Assembly: GCA_005881715.1 (NCBI GenBank)
Contig: VBEE01000055.1
Span: forward strand, 1 to 46,626
Direction: 5' to 3'
Source of the DNA: Chloroflexota bacterium
GTDB taxonomy: Bacteria > Chloroflexota > Dormibacteria > CF-121
Length of the DNA: 46,626 bases
Part shown: piece by piece, positions 16,892 through 24,949 of the stretch
Layout of the letters: each line of letters opens with the position of its first letter
Position numbering within the stretch: the stretch's first letter is position 1
Translations under genes and position numbers: made by a program
Notes under the pieces: model-generated
Told to the model about the DNA's origin: nothing
Database searches by the model: none
Seen by the model: the letters and a program-made list of their open reading frames with translations, nothing else

Positions 16892-17961
16892 CCGGACCGA
16901 AAGACGATCCCGACGATGAAGAGCAGCAGGATGATCGACGACATCGCCAGCCCGATGATGCCCAGCAGTCGGCCGGTCTTCGCCCGATCCTCTCCCTGGT
17001 AGCGGTTCGGCTGCTCGCGAATCTCCCTGACGGCGTCGCCGCCGAAGACGATCGACAGAATCCCGGTGGGGATCGCGATCAGGGGCATCCAGAAAAAGAC
17101 GAGAGTGGCGATGCCCCAGGCCATCGCGCTGGAGGCCTGCCGGTGCATTGGACGGTGGGGCGAGACGCCTTCGCGCTCGGCGAGGTTGTCAAGGGCGGCA
17201 AGCGGTCCGGCGGTCGCCACGATATCGGGCAGAGCCTGCCGTAAGGCCGGTTCCGCGCTCTGGGCGAGCGCCTGGCGCCGGGCCAGGGGGAGCTCCTCCC
17301 GGCGTGCGGCGTAGGCGACGACCAGCCGGCGCAATCCAGGGTCGAGGGTCTGCGGCTTGGCGGGCGCCACCGGCGCCGGGGCGGGCGTGGCTGAGGGCGC
17401 CGCCCAGATCGAGGAGGGCATCGCGGGAGCCGGCGTCGGGCTTGCCGCTGTCCCGGACAGGTCGTAGAGGCTGATGCGTTGCCGGTCGCGCACCACCAGC
17501 GTCCCTGCGGCGAAATCTCCCAGCCGCTTGCCGCGGCCGTTGATGAAGAGCGTCAACATGCCGACGGCGTAGAAAACTGGGAGAAAGTCGACGATCCGGA
17601 CCAGGTTACGGATGGCGGCCTGCCCGATGCTCAGCGGCTCTCCATGATCCCCGACCACTCGCAGCCGGGTGGCACGCTTGCCCAGCGTCTGCCCGTTCCA
17701 GGCGGCCTCGCTGATCAGAAAATAGCCCGCCAGCAGGACAAACCCGAGGATGATTTCGACCAGGATGGCCAGTTCGCCTGAGCTGAAGATTCCACCGAGC
17801 GAGGCGGCCAGGATGGAGATCGCGATCAGGATCACGGTGATGACCAGGGTATCGACGACCTGCGCCAGGAAACGGCTCCCGATACCGGCGATCTCATACT
17901 GGAACGCCACCCGCTCCGGGGTCGAGATGACAAGGTCGTCGGAGGTATCGGGCGGCTGCAC
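16888..17961 (-). CDS. RDD-family membrane protein with C-terminal two-helix domain
   Basis: 357 residues. The first 160 form an RDD domain: [16 protein letters not shown] (the R-x4-D), then [15 protein letters not shown] and [12 protein letters not shown], with three to four membrane helices. An Ala/Pro-rich linker (about 170-205) and a soluble helical stretch follow (205-270). The C-terminus has two more hydrophobic helices separated by [17 protein letters not shown], similar to the DUF4190 type. RDD proteins are often encoded beside SpoIIM, MoxR and DUF58 genes, as here; some act in Na+/H+ transport, most are uncharacterised. The start GTG 17961 has TAGAGT 6 bases upstream. The gene is divergent from the SpoIIM-like gene. 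Confidence 0.83.
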   Translation of the reverse strand: MQPPDTSDDLVISTPERVAFQYEIAGIGSRFLAQVVDTLVITVILIAISILAASLGGIFSSGELAILVEIILGFVLLAGYFLISEAAWNGQTLGKRATRLRVVGDHGEPLSIGQAAIRNLVRIVDFLPVFYAVGMLTLFINGRGKRLGDFAAGTLVVRDRQRISLYDLSGTAASPTPAPAMPSSIWAAPSATPAPAPVAPAKPQTLDPGLRRLVVAYAARREELPLARRQALAQSAEPALRQALPDIVATAGPLAALDNLAEREGVSPHRPMHRQASSAMAWGIATLVFFWMPLIAIPTGILSIVFGGDAVREIREQPNRYQGEDRAKTGRLLGIIGLAMSSIILLLFIVGIVFRSG

Positions 17962-17967
17962 GCTTTC

Positions 17968-17973
17968 ACTCTA
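17968..17973 (-). promoter_or_regulatory. -10 box TAGAGT of a probable leaderless promoter (RDD gene)
   Basis: On the minus strand TAGAGT is followed by GAAAGC and the GTG start at 17961, a 6-base spacing. No Shine-Dalgarno sequence is visible. Confidence 0.5.
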
Positions 17974-18030
17974 CGCGCCGATTTCGCGATAGCGCGTCGC
18001 GGTTCTGCGACAGGCGGGGCGGAACCGGCG

Positions 18031-19020
18031 GTGTCCGTCATCATGGATGACGTGCGTGCTGACGAATTCGTGACCCGCCGGCGACCCGAGTGGGACCGGC
18101 TGGAAAAACTCCTGACGCGAGCCGGAACCAGCCGGGTCGGAGGCCTGCGCGCCACCGAGGTCCTGGCACTCGCGGCGCTCTATCGCCGGGCGACGGCGGA
18201 CTTCGCCCGGGCGAAGCGGGACTGGCCGACCGAGCCGGTGGCGGGTTACCTCAACGGGCTGGTTGCCAGGGGCCACGCCGCCGTTTACCGGCAGGGCGGC
18301 AACCTGGGCGAGCGGATCGCCCGCTTCTACGGGCAGACCCTCCCGCAGACCTATCGGGAAGCGGCGCCCTACCTGATCGCGGCGGCCGTGCTTCTCTTCG
18401 GTCCGGCGCTGGTGGCCTTTATCGCCATCACCCTCGACCCACAGCTGGCCTACGCGCTGGTGCCGGCGGAACTCGTGCAACTCGTCCACAACCATCAACT
18501 CTGGACCCAGATCCCGGCGGACAAACGCCCGCTGATGTCCGGCGTGATCATGACGAACAACATCAACGTTTCGATCCTGGCCTTCGCGTTTGGCGTGTTG
18601 CTCGGCCTGCCGACCATCTATCTCCTGATGACGAACGGCATCCAGCTCGGCGGCCTGCTCGGACTGACCAATGCCTATGGCATCGCCCCCGGCCTGCTCG
18701 ATTTCGTCGTGGGTCACGGCGTGCTCGAGCTGTCCGTCGTGGTGGCGGCCGGGGCCTGCGGCCTGATGATGGGCTGGGCGATCCTGCTCCCCGGCGCCTA
18801 TCGCCGCCGCGACGCGCTCGTGCTGGCCGCCCGCAAGGCCGTGATCATCCTCGCCGGCATGGCCCCCCTGCTGATCGTCGCCGGCATCATCGAGGGCAAC
18901 CTCAGCCCTTCCGATGCGCCGACCGCCCTCAAGGTCCTGGTCGGGTTGACCACGGGCGTCTTGCTCTACGCCTACCTGCTGCTGACCGGCCGGCGAAGCC
19001 GCCCGACCACGACCGGCTGA
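18031..19020 (+). CDS. SpoIIM-like (DUF95) integral membrane protein
   Basis: 329 residues. The soluble N-terminal part (about 1-105) reads as helices ([38 protein letters not shown]) typical of stage II sporulation protein M homologues in non-sporulating bacteria. Five to six membrane helices follow, with the conserved [20 protein letters not shown], then [10 protein letters not shown] and [20 protein letters not shown]. In Bacillus SpoIIM helps peptidoglycan hydrolysis during engulfment; the broad family has no known activity, and nothing else here suggests sporulation. Its place next to RDD, DUF58 and MoxR genes matches conserved clusters in Actinobacteria. The start may be GTG 18031 or ATG 18043; neither has a clear ribosome binding site. 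It converges on the 161-residue secreted protein gene with 4 bases between the stops. Confidence 0.87.
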   Translation: MSVIMDDVRADEFVTRRRPEWDRLEKLLTRAGTSRVGGLRATEVLALAALYRRATADFARAKRDWPTEPVAGYLNGLVARGHAAVYRQGGNLGERIARFYGQTLPQTYREAAPYLIAAAVLLFGPALVAFIAITLDPQLAYALVPAELVQLVHNHQLWTQIPADKRPLMSGVIMTNNINVSILAFAFGVLLGLPTIYLLMTNGIQLGGLLGLTNAYGIAPGLLDFVVGHGVLELSVVVAAGACGLMMGWAILLPGAYRRRDALVLAARKAVIILAGMAPLLIVAGIIEGNLSPSDAPTALKVLVGLTTGVLLYAYLLLTGRRSRPTTTG

Positions 19021-19024
19021 CCAG

Positions 19025-19510
19025 TCATTTCGATGCCGGAGCCTGCAGGTCGAAATCGGCGACCCAGTTCGCGTTCGGATCCCCCAGGATGCGCGTAACG
19101 ACCAGGTGAATGTGCCGAGGCGTACCACCCGACCAACGCCAGCTGAAATCGCCCGTCACAAACGGATTCTGTGGATCGCCGCCAACGTTGCCTTCCAGCG
19201 GAGTCAACGCCTTCCCATCGACCGTCACGCTTAACTGGGTCGGCGGTTGACCCGCAGGGGATAACCCCTCGGCATCGAACGAGGTCCCTGTCGCTCGATA
19301 CTGAATGGTCAGTCGGTCCGAGGTCACGATCACGTTGCCGATGGTCAGATGATTGCCCTGGGCATTGACGACGTCCTCGCCCGCCCACAGGGTGACCGCC
19401 GGCGGTCTCGCCTTTTCCGAGGAGCCGGCCCCAATCTTGTTGAGGAGAACGATCGCCCCCACCAGGATCAGCGCCGGAACGAGCGCAAATGCTGCGACGC
19501 GTTTTTTCAC
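19025..19510 (-). CDS. Exported or membrane-anchored protein of unknown function
   Basis: 161 residues starting at GTG 19510 (KKRVAAFALVPALILVGAIV), an uncleaved anchor or signal peptide. The exported part (about 30-160) is strand-rich (VIVTSDRLTIQYRATGTSF, QLSVTVDGKALTPLEG, FSWRWSGGTPRHIHLVVTRI) and looks like an immunoglobulin-like sandwich, similar in style to DUF4179/DUF5643-type domains; I cannot name the family with confidence. It starts 8 bases after the DUF58 gene, making it the last gene of the MoxR operon. The open frame extends to 19672, but that extension is antisense-like and runs inside DUF58. Confidence 0.65.
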   Translation of the reverse strand: MKKRVAAFALVPALILVGAIVLLNKIGAGSSEKARPPAVTLWAGEDVVNAQGNHLTIGNVIVTSDRLTIQYRATGTSFDAEGLSPAGQPPTQLSVTVDGKALTPLEGNVGGDPQNPFVTGDFSWRWSGGTPRHIHLVVTRILGDPNANWVADFDLQAPASK

Positions 19511-19518
19511 AGGCGTGC

Positions 19519-20835
19519 CTAGAGCAGGGCCCGCTCCTTCAGCTCGAAGTAGCGCTCGACCAGCGAGGGACTGAGCTGGCCCGCCTCGACATCGAGGCCC
19601 AGCACACCCCCCTGCCGCAACTGCTCGAAACTGGCGCGCCGGGCAGCGAGCAACTCCTCGGCAGCCGCCCATTCGTAGGCGCGCGAGACCCGATCGATGG
19701 GCGCGTTGCGGGCGGCCAGCACCTCCGGGTCAGCCATGGCAACCACCATCACCAGGTGTCGATGACTCAATCGGATGGCATGGCCCACCAGCTCGCGTGA
19801 AGCCTCGGGATCGAGCACGTCGGTCAGCACCACGACCAGGGAGCGGCGGCTCACGCGCAGCGCCAGGTGCGAGAAGGCCTCGGCAAAGTCGGGCTCGGTG
19901 TATTCCGGCTTGACGTCGTACAGCACCCGGTTGAGGTGCGACACCTGGGCCGGTCCGCGTTGCGGCGCGACGAAACGTCGAACCCCGTCGCTGAAGGTCA
20001 GCATACCGACCCGGTCCCCCTGGCTCTGCGCCACCCAGGCCAGCAGCAGGGCGGCGTTCACGGCATGGTCCAGCTTGGTCAGCAGCCCGGCCGGCGCGGT
20101 CATCAGGCGACCGCAGTCGAGGGCGATGATCGCCTGCTGACCGCGCTCGGCTTCGACCTCCATCACCACCGGTCTGTCGCGGCGCGCGGTCGCCTTCCAG
20201 CTGATGCGTCGCACCTCGTCACCCGGCAGGTAATCGCGCAGGCCGGCGAATGCGGTGGTTGCGCCAGGCGGCCGGGCCCGGCGCAACCCGGCCATGATTC
20301 GCATCCCGCGGCGCAGCATCAGCTCGTAACGCTTGATGGCAAGGATGTCGGGGTAGACGGCGGCCTTCTCCTCCGCCTTGATTCGGACCTGGCGGGTCAG
20401 CCAGCCGCCGGGCCGCCAGCACCGAAGGTCGACCGGGCCGAAACGGTAGGCCCCGCGGTGGGGCGGCTGGACCGAGTATTCGACCGCCAGCAGGCCTTCA
20501 CCGTCGAACCGCCCGGAGAGCACGCGCCGGTCCGGCCGGAGGTCGGCGGGTACGTGGTCGGCCAGCTCGGCAGGGAATCCGGCGGCGTCGCCGTGCGCAA
20601 CCAGCACCTGGACCGCCTGGACTTCGCCCAGCGAGAACGGCTGGGGCAGAACGCGGCTCGCCATGAAGCCCGACCTGCGCGGGAGACGCCGCGAATCCGC
20701 CAGGATGAGAGCTCCCATCGCCGCGTAATAGAGGAGCGGCACGATGATGAATACCGGGCTCAGCAGCAGAAGCAGGAACAGGACGGAACCGGCGATCAGT
20801 GCCGCCAGCAACCGCGGCCGCGGAACGAGCGTCAA
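19519..20835 (-). CDS. DUF58 / von Willebrand A-like protein
   Basis: 438 residues. Two membrane helices (about 10-27 and 29-46) are followed by a beta-rich region and the DUF58 signature FAGLRDYLPGDEVRRISWKA (196-215). The C-terminal part resembles a von Willebrand A domain: AIIALDCGRLM takes the MIDAS place (usual D-x-S-x-S is not intact), and VVVLTDVLDPE is a later strand. DUF58 proteins act with MoxR AAA+ ATPases, which are thought to remodel or insert metals into target proteins at the envelope. Gene order here, MoxR then DUF58 with a 16-base gap, is the conserved arrangement. Confidence 0.9.
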   Translation of the reverse strand: MTLVPRPRLLAALIAGSVLFLLLLLSPVFIIVPLLYYAAMGALILADSRRLPRRSGFMASRVLPQPFSLGEVQAVQVLVAHGDAAGFPAELADHVPADLRPDRRVLSGRFDGEGLLAVEYSVQPPHRGAYRFGPVDLRCWRPGGWLTRQVRIKAEEKAAVYPDILAIKRYELMLRRGMRIMAGLRRARPPGATTAFAGLRDYLPGDEVRRISWKATARRDRPVVMEVEAERGQQAIIALDCGRLMTAPAGLLTKLDHAVNAALLLAWVAQSQGDRVGMLTFSDGVRRFVAPQRGPAQVSHLNRVLYDVKPEYTEPDFAEAFSHLALRVSRRSLVVVLTDVLDPEASRELVGHAIRLSHRHLVMVVAMADPEVLAARNAPIDRVSRAYEWAAAEELLAARRASFEQLRQGGVLGLDVEAGQLSPSLVERYFELKERALL

Positions 20836-20851
20836 GCGCCCAGCCGGCGCA

Positions 20852-21799
20852 TTAGCGCGGCGGGGTCACGCGGGCGATGACCGCGTCGAGCAGGCTGTCG
20901 GCAGTCTGCCCGCCGACCTCGGCCTCCGGTCGGAGCAAGAGCCGGTGGCGGAACGTTGGCCGGAGGAGCCCTTTCACGTCATCCGGCGTCACGTAGTCGC
21001 GGCCCTCGAATGCCGCCGCGGCTTTGGCGGCGAGCAGAAGGAGCACCTCGGCTCGCGGGCTTGCCCCCAGCACCAGCTCGGCTGCCTGGCGCGTGGCGAC
21101 GGCCAGCTCGATGATGTAGCGTCGGAGCCGCTCATCGACGGTGACCTTGCGCGCCTCGGCCTGGCATTCCGCGACGGCGGCGGCATCGAAGATCGGCTCT
21201 ACGCCGGCCCGCGCCGGGTCGCGAAGCTCGATGCCGGCATCCCAGCGGCGGAGCATCTCCAGCTCTTGCTCGGGGGTTGGGTAGTTCATGAACGCCTTGA
21301 ACAGGAAACGGTCCTGCTGTGCCTCTGGCAGCGGATAGGTCCCCTCGTACTCGATCGGGTTCTGCGTCGCCAGCACCATGAACGGATCGGGCAGGGGAAG
21401 TTGCTGACCCTCGAGACTGACGCCCCGCTCCTCCATCGACTCGAGCAACGCGGCCTGGACTTTTGCCGGGGCGCGGTTGATCTCGTCCGCCAGCAGGATA
21501 TTGGTGAACACCGGACCCTGCCGAACGCGGAATGAGCGCGACTGCAGGTCGTAGACCGAGGTGCCCACGATGTCGGCCGGCATCAGGTCGGGGGTGAACT
21601 GGACCCGGCCATATTGCAATGAGAGCAAGCGGGCGATCGTCTTCGCCAGGAGCGTCTTGCCCACCCCGGGAACCCCCTCGAGCAGGACGTGGCCCTGCGC
21701 GATCAGGGCGAGGGCGCAGAGGCGCACGGCATCGTCCTGGCCGACGATCGCCTTTGAGGCCTCCGATCGGAAGCGGGCGTAAAAATCGGCGGCTTTCAT
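20852..21799 (-). CDS. MoxR-family AAA+ ATPase
   Basis: 315 residues. Walker A GVPGVGKT (42-49), Walker B ILLADEINR (101-109), sensor 1 in MVLATQNPIEYEGTYPLPEA, and the MoxR helix-2 insertion around QFTPDLMPADIVGTSVYDL. The C-terminal lid has the sensor-2 region (DYVTPDDVKGLLRPTFRHRL). MoxR ATPases use ATP to remodel partner proteins, usually VWA/DUF58 proteins coded next door. Its ATG overlaps the DUF4350 stop (ATGA at 21796-21799), which argues for translational coupling within the operon. Confidence 0.94.
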   Translation of the reverse strand: MKAADFYARFRSEASKAIVGQDDAVRLCALALIAQGHVLLEGVPGVGKTLLAKTIARLLSLQYGRVQFTPDLMPADIVGTSVYDLQSRSFRVRQGPVFTNILLADEINRAPAKVQAALLESMEERGVSLEGQQLPLPDPFMVLATQNPIEYEGTYPLPEAQQDRFLFKAFMNYPTPEQELEMLRRWDAGIELRDPARAGVEPIFDAAAVAECQAEARKVTVDERLRRYIIELAVATRQAAELVLGASPRAEVLLLLAAKAAAAFEGRDYVTPDDVKGLLRPTFRHRLLLRPEAEVGGQTADSLLDAVIARVTPPR

Positions 21800-22923
21800 G
21801 CGGACTCCTTCATGGACAACGGATAGGCGAGGTCATGCAACCGGCGGGCCATCTCCAGGACTTCGGCCTCGCCCGCGGTGGCGAGCTCGAGCTCGCGCTC
21901 CGCGCGCGACAGCTCGGCCGCGGCAGCCGGCGCGCGTTGGGCGATGGTGGCGGTGAGGCGATCGCTGGGAACGTCGGCGCCGAGACCGACCCGCTGGGCG
22001 ACCGCGCGGCGCGTGGCGGCGAGCAAGGCCTCCAGCGTAACCCGCCGGGCGCCGGTGCGATGCAGGAGGCTTCCGACCGCCACGGCGTACTCCGCCGTCG
22101 ACCGGTCCTCGCGAGCTCGCAGGGGGATCGCCGGGCCGAAGGCTCGGCCGCGCATGGCCAGGCCGGCGAACGTGATGACCACGGCGAGGAGGAGGGCGAA
22201 GCCCCAGGGTGTCGTCATCCAGGCCGTTTCGGTCGAGGCGCCGGCGGCCGCCCCATGATGGAATTCGTCGAACCAGACGCGGCCACCCGCCGGCGTCAGC
22301 GCCATCAGGTCGGCCGCGAAACGACCGTTGTCAGGCTTGCCGAGATAGCCGTTGCAGAGGATCAGCGGATCGGTGAGCGCTACCAGCTGCCCCTGTCCCA
22401 CGGTCTGGCGAAGCCCGAGCACCTCACCCGCGTCGTTGCGAAGCAACGGCACCTGCGTCGCCGTCGGCTTGAACGCGGGGGCCGCGTCGGCGCCGCCGAC
22501 TGACTCCACTCCGCCGAAGATGGGCGCGGCGGCATGCGCCTTCGCCGAGACGGCGGTGCCCGAGCGGCGCAAGCCGAATTGGGTGTCGAGCTGTGGGTCG
22601 CCCTCCTCGGCTGCGTAAACGACGACGCCCCCCGCTTGCATCCAGCTGTTCAGCTGGGCAACCTGGTCGGCACTGAAGCCATTTGAGGGCGTGAACACGA
22701 AGAGCAGGCCCGCAGCGGCGGGCAGGCTGAAGGTGCCCTCGACCGAACCGCTCGGGTACCCGAGGGCGTCGGCGTATGCGCGCAGCGCAGAGGTGCCATC
22801 AGCGGCATCGCTGGTCGAGGCATGGTTCGGCGATTGGCGCTGGGTGGTGCCTCCACGCAGCAGCACCAGGACAAGAACCAGCACCCCCAGCCCGCCCAGC
22901 ACCATCCAGCCGCGGCCTTTCAT
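21796..22923 (-). CDS. DUF4350-domain membrane protein
   Basis: 375 residues. An N-terminal membrane helix (about 7-22, MVLGGLGVLVLVLVLL) leads to a DUF4350 domain (about 40-220; ALRAYADALGYPSGSVEGTF, then FTPSNGFSADQVAQLNSWM, GGVVVYAAEEGDP), a flavodoxin-like fold seen in MoxR clusters. A second membrane helix (about 240-256, GFALLLAVVITFAGLAM) is followed by a cytoplasmic helical domain. The function is unknown; it is presumed to be an envelope partner of the MoxR/DUF58 machine. It overlaps both neighbours by 4 bases (22920-22923 upstream and 21796-21799 downstream). Confidence 0.82.
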   Translation of the reverse strand: MKGRGWMVLGGLGVLVLVLVLLRGGTTQRQSPNHASTSDAADGTSALRAYADALGYPSGSVEGTFSLPAAAGLLFVFTPSNGFSADQVAQLNSWMQAGGVVVYAAEEGDPQLDTQFGLRRSGTAVSAKAHAAAPIFGGVESVGGADAAPAFKPTATQVPLLRNDAGEVLGLRQTVGQGQLVALTDPLILCNGYLGKPDNGRFAADLMALTPAGGRVWFDEFHHGAAAGASTETAWMTTPWGFALLLAVVITFAGLAMRGRAFGPAIPLRAREDRSTAEYAVAVGSLLHRTGARRVTLEALLAATRRAVAQRVGLGADVPSDRLTATIAQRAPAAAAELSRAERELELATAGEAEVLEMARRLHDLAYPLSMKESA

Positions 22924-23816
22924 GCTGCCTGCCGGTACGGCGCCGCCGCCTCGGCGGCGCGGGCGTAGGTGGCCGCATCGGGCGTTCGATGACCGTAACT
23001 CGCCTCTTCAAAGGAGAGCAGCAACGGCCGCAACCCTTCGGCCCGGTCCGATTGCTGGAACAGTTCGCGCACCGTGAACGGGCTGTGTTCCCACGCCTGC
23101 TCGCCTCGAAGCCGAACGGAAACGGCGCCGGCGAGCGCCCTGATGGCCGCCGCGTAGTCATGACCGGCGGCCAGCCGGTCGGCATCGGCGAAGAAGTCGA
23201 GATGGGGGCGGCCCGGCAACCGGTCCGCCCGTACCCGAGCCCCCCTTCCACCCCGGCCCAGGACGCCACGCATGAGCCAGACCACGATGAGGATCACGAC
23301 CGCGAGGCCGAGCCCCAGCCAGACCCAGATCGGGACGTTGAGGCGGAGGTTACCGACCCCGGCCCACGAGAGAAAATCCGCGATCTTGTGGACGATGAAG
23401 CTGAGAATCTGCTCGAGCAACGACGGACCGGCACGCAGCCCGGAATAGCGCGGCTGGGAAAGGATCCGTTGCAACTGGTCCCTTGCGCTGGCGGGGTCGG
23501 GCGTATCGACCCGCGCCTGCAACGTGGTGTACAGCGCTTGCAACCGCTGGTCCGCGTCGGCAAGGTCCGGCGGGGCCTGGCGAAGGTCACGCAAAACCTC
23601 GGGCTGGCTTCTGCCCGTTTCCTGGACGAGGACGTCGATCGCCTGCTGGATCGAGGGCAGGTCGCCGCGCTCGGCGAATTGCACCAGGGTCAAGGCCCGA
23701 TGCACGGCGTTGGTGTAATCGTCCGCGGGGCTCGCCGAGGCGGAGCTTCCCCCGAACGCGGCCAGCAGCCCCGCAACGACCAGCAGCAGGATCGGCGCCG
23801 ACGCCCCCCGGCGCAA
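22920..23816 (-). CDS. DUF4129-domain membrane protein
   Basis: About 298 residues from TTG 23816, which directly precedes a signal peptide (APILLLVVAGLLAAFGGSSASA). The exported part (about 30-150) is helical (SIQQAIDVLVQETGRSQPEV). A membrane helix (about 170-195, VWLGLGLAVVILIVVWLM) leads to the cytoplasmic DUF4129 region: HDYAAAIRALAGAVSVRLRG and SPFTVRELFQQ at the usual places. DUF4129 proteins accompany MoxR/DUF58/DUF4350 genes and sometimes transglutaminase domains; their role is unknown. The frame stays open to 23948, but that extension runs antisense-like through the preceding gene and is not used. The start codon is the least certain part. Confidence 0.75.
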   Translation of the reverse strand: MRRGASAPILLLVVAGLLAAFGGSSASASPADDYTNAVHRALTLVQFAERGDLPSIQQAIDVLVQETGRSQPEVLRDLRQAPPDLADADQRLQALYTTLQARVDTPDPASARDQLQRILSQPRYSGLRAGPSLLEQILSFIVHKIADFLSWAGVGNLRLNVPIWVWLGLGLAVVILIVVWLMRGVLGRGGRGARVRADRLPGRPHLDFFADADRLAAGHDYAAAIRALAGAVSVRLRGEQAWEHSPFTVRELFQQSDRAEGLRPLLLSFEEASYGHRTPDAATYARAAEAAAPYRQAA

Positions 23817-23820
23817 CGGT

Positions 23821-24078
23821 CTAGGCCGGCGCAGGGCCCGGGACGGCCTGTCGGGCAAGCTGGTCGAGATCCAGACCTTCCTTGCGAACCCGCAGGTCGA
23901 GGTAGAGCATGGTGATGGCGATCGGCGTAATGGCGCCCACCAGGGCATTGACGAGAGTCGCGACGGTCGTCACCAGGCCGGCGCGGAGGTCATCGCTCAA
24001 GCCTGGCATCAATGCCGCAATGCCGGTGAAGAGCAGGACGAGGGCGCCCTGGATCAGCCCGACCATGAACGAATGTCC
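23821..24078 (-). pseudogene. Out-of-frame 3' part of the polytopic membrane protein
   Basis: In this frame the DNA encodes GHSFMVGLIQGALVLLFTGI and two further hydrophobic helices, then LYLDLRVRKEGLDLDQLARQ, the usual C-terminus of this membrane family. It continues the protein begun at 24659: adding one G to the GG at 24077-24078 gives LGRSWNLTKGHSFMVGLIQG, a natural join. An in-frame ATG at 24066 could start an 81-residue fragment by itself. Either the gene is disrupted or the assembly is missing one base in a short G run. Confidence 0.7.
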
Positions 24079-24659
24079 TTGGTGAGATTCCAACTTCTTC
24101 CGAGCGCCTGCACGGGTCCGGCTCCCTCCGCGAAGAGCGCCGGCAACGAAACCGCCCAACGAACCAGGACCCAGATCACCACCGGGATCGTCACGATAAA
24201 GACGGAACCGGCGATCACGCACCCCCAGAGAAACCGGTTTCCGAAAATGCCGAAATAGCGGCGGGCGGTGCCTCCCAGCACCGAACCGATGGTTTCGACG
24301 TTGCCGGCCGCCAGCGACGTGGCCGCCCGATACAAGGCGCCCGCGGTGAACGGATACAGCAGGAGGGCGATGGGGAATGTCAGCAAGTACAGCACCGAGT
24401 TCGTGTATTGCGACTGGCGATTCTGAATTGCCTGGAGCGCTTGCGGGTCGTTCAGGTTCTGAAAAACCTGTTGCAGATAGCTGAATGGATTGGCACGGTA
24501 CGATCCCGAGATCAAGGTCAGCAGCAGGTTCGGGAGGATGACGACCAGCGCAACGCCACCGATGACGGTGAATTCGCGCCGATAGAGCTTGAAGCTCTCG
24601 TCGAGGAGTTCCGCCAGGGGCAGCGGCCGGAGACGAACGGGAATGCCGGCGGTCGCCAC
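24054..24659 (-). CDS. Polytopic membrane protein of the MoxR operon, 5' part (frameshifted)
   Basis: 201 residues as read. PVRLRPLPLAELLDESFKLY at the N-terminus is the common entry of a family of membrane proteins often annotated as glycerophosphodiester-phosphodiesterase membrane-domain or DUF7544-like proteins (function unknown). About three to four helices follow, with TAGALYRAATSLAAGN and LGGTARRYFGIFGNRFLWG. The frame breaks after LGRSWNLTKD and stops at 24054, before the last two or three helices (see the fragment at 23821-24078). Start GTG 24659 has no clear ribosome binding site. It lies 54 bases after the FmdB gene and 4 bases (fragment end to TTG) before DUF4129, as the second gene of the operon. 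Confidence 0.72.
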   Translation of the reverse strand: MATAGIPVRLRPLPLAELLDESFKLYRREFTVIGGVALVVILPNLLLTLISGSYRANPFSYLQQVFQNLNDPQALQAIQNRQSQYTNSVLYLLTFPIALLLYPFTAGALYRAATSLAAGNVETIGSVLGGTARRYFGIFGNRFLWGCVIAGSVFIVTIPVVIWVLVRWAVSLPALFAEGAGPVQALGRSWNLTKDIRSWSG

Positions 24660-24713
24660 CTGGCAATCATGCGGGAAAGATCGCCTTCGTGTCCAGCGGT
24701 TAAAAAGACCGGG

Positions 24714-24932
24714 TCAGTTCGAGCACGAGCAGCTGCCGCCGCAGCCACAGCCACCCGCGGTGGAGGCGCGCGTCGCGTCGCCACTTCCGACGACCGCGAA
24801 CGTGGAAAACATCGCCCTGGTGTTGGTGCCCTCGCACTGCGGGCAAACCTGGCTTTCGTCACGGCTGGCGTAGCTGCCGAAGACATCGAACGTGTGGCGG
24901 CAGGTCAGACAGGAGAACTCGTAGATCGGCAC
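24714..24932 (-). CDS. FmdB-family zinc ribbon protein
   Basis: 72 residues. PIYEFSCLTCRHTFDVFGSY and QVCPQCEGTNTRAMFS carry the two CxxC pairs of the FmdB/CxxC_CxxC_SSSS zinc ribbon, and the C-terminus is a Cys/Gly cluster (GGCGCGGSCSC). FmdB was named as a putative regulator of formamidase and amidase genes; most homologues are uncharacterised. I chose GTG 24932, giving the canonical PIYEF N-terminus; it lies 6 bases behind a TACAAT box. ATG 24938 would add Met-Val. It is divergent from rsmG, with 17 bases between start codons, and its promoter may drive the whole MoxR operon behind it. Confidence 0.85.
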   Translation of the reverse strand: MPIYEFSCLTCRHTFDVFGSYASRDESQVCPQCEGTNTRAMFSTFAVVGSGDATRASTAGGCGCGGSCSCSN

Positions 24933-24937
24933 GACCA

Positions 24938-24944
24938 TATTGTA
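24938..24944. promoter_or_regulatory. Overlapping bidirectional -10 boxes between fmdB and rsmG
   Basis: On the plus strand TATTGT (24938-24943) lies 6 bases before the rsmG GTG at 24950. On the minus strand TACAAT (24944 to 24939) lies 6 bases before the fmdB GTG at 24932. The two boxes share five base pairs, so both genes would be transcribed leaderless from the same opened DNA segment. Confidence 0.55.
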
Positions 24945-24949
24945 AGGAT

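Noticed and set aside
18031-19020. Evidence for sporulation from the SpoIIM-like protein
   Set aside because: The DUF95 family is widespread in non-sporulating bacteria and no other sporulation gene is present.
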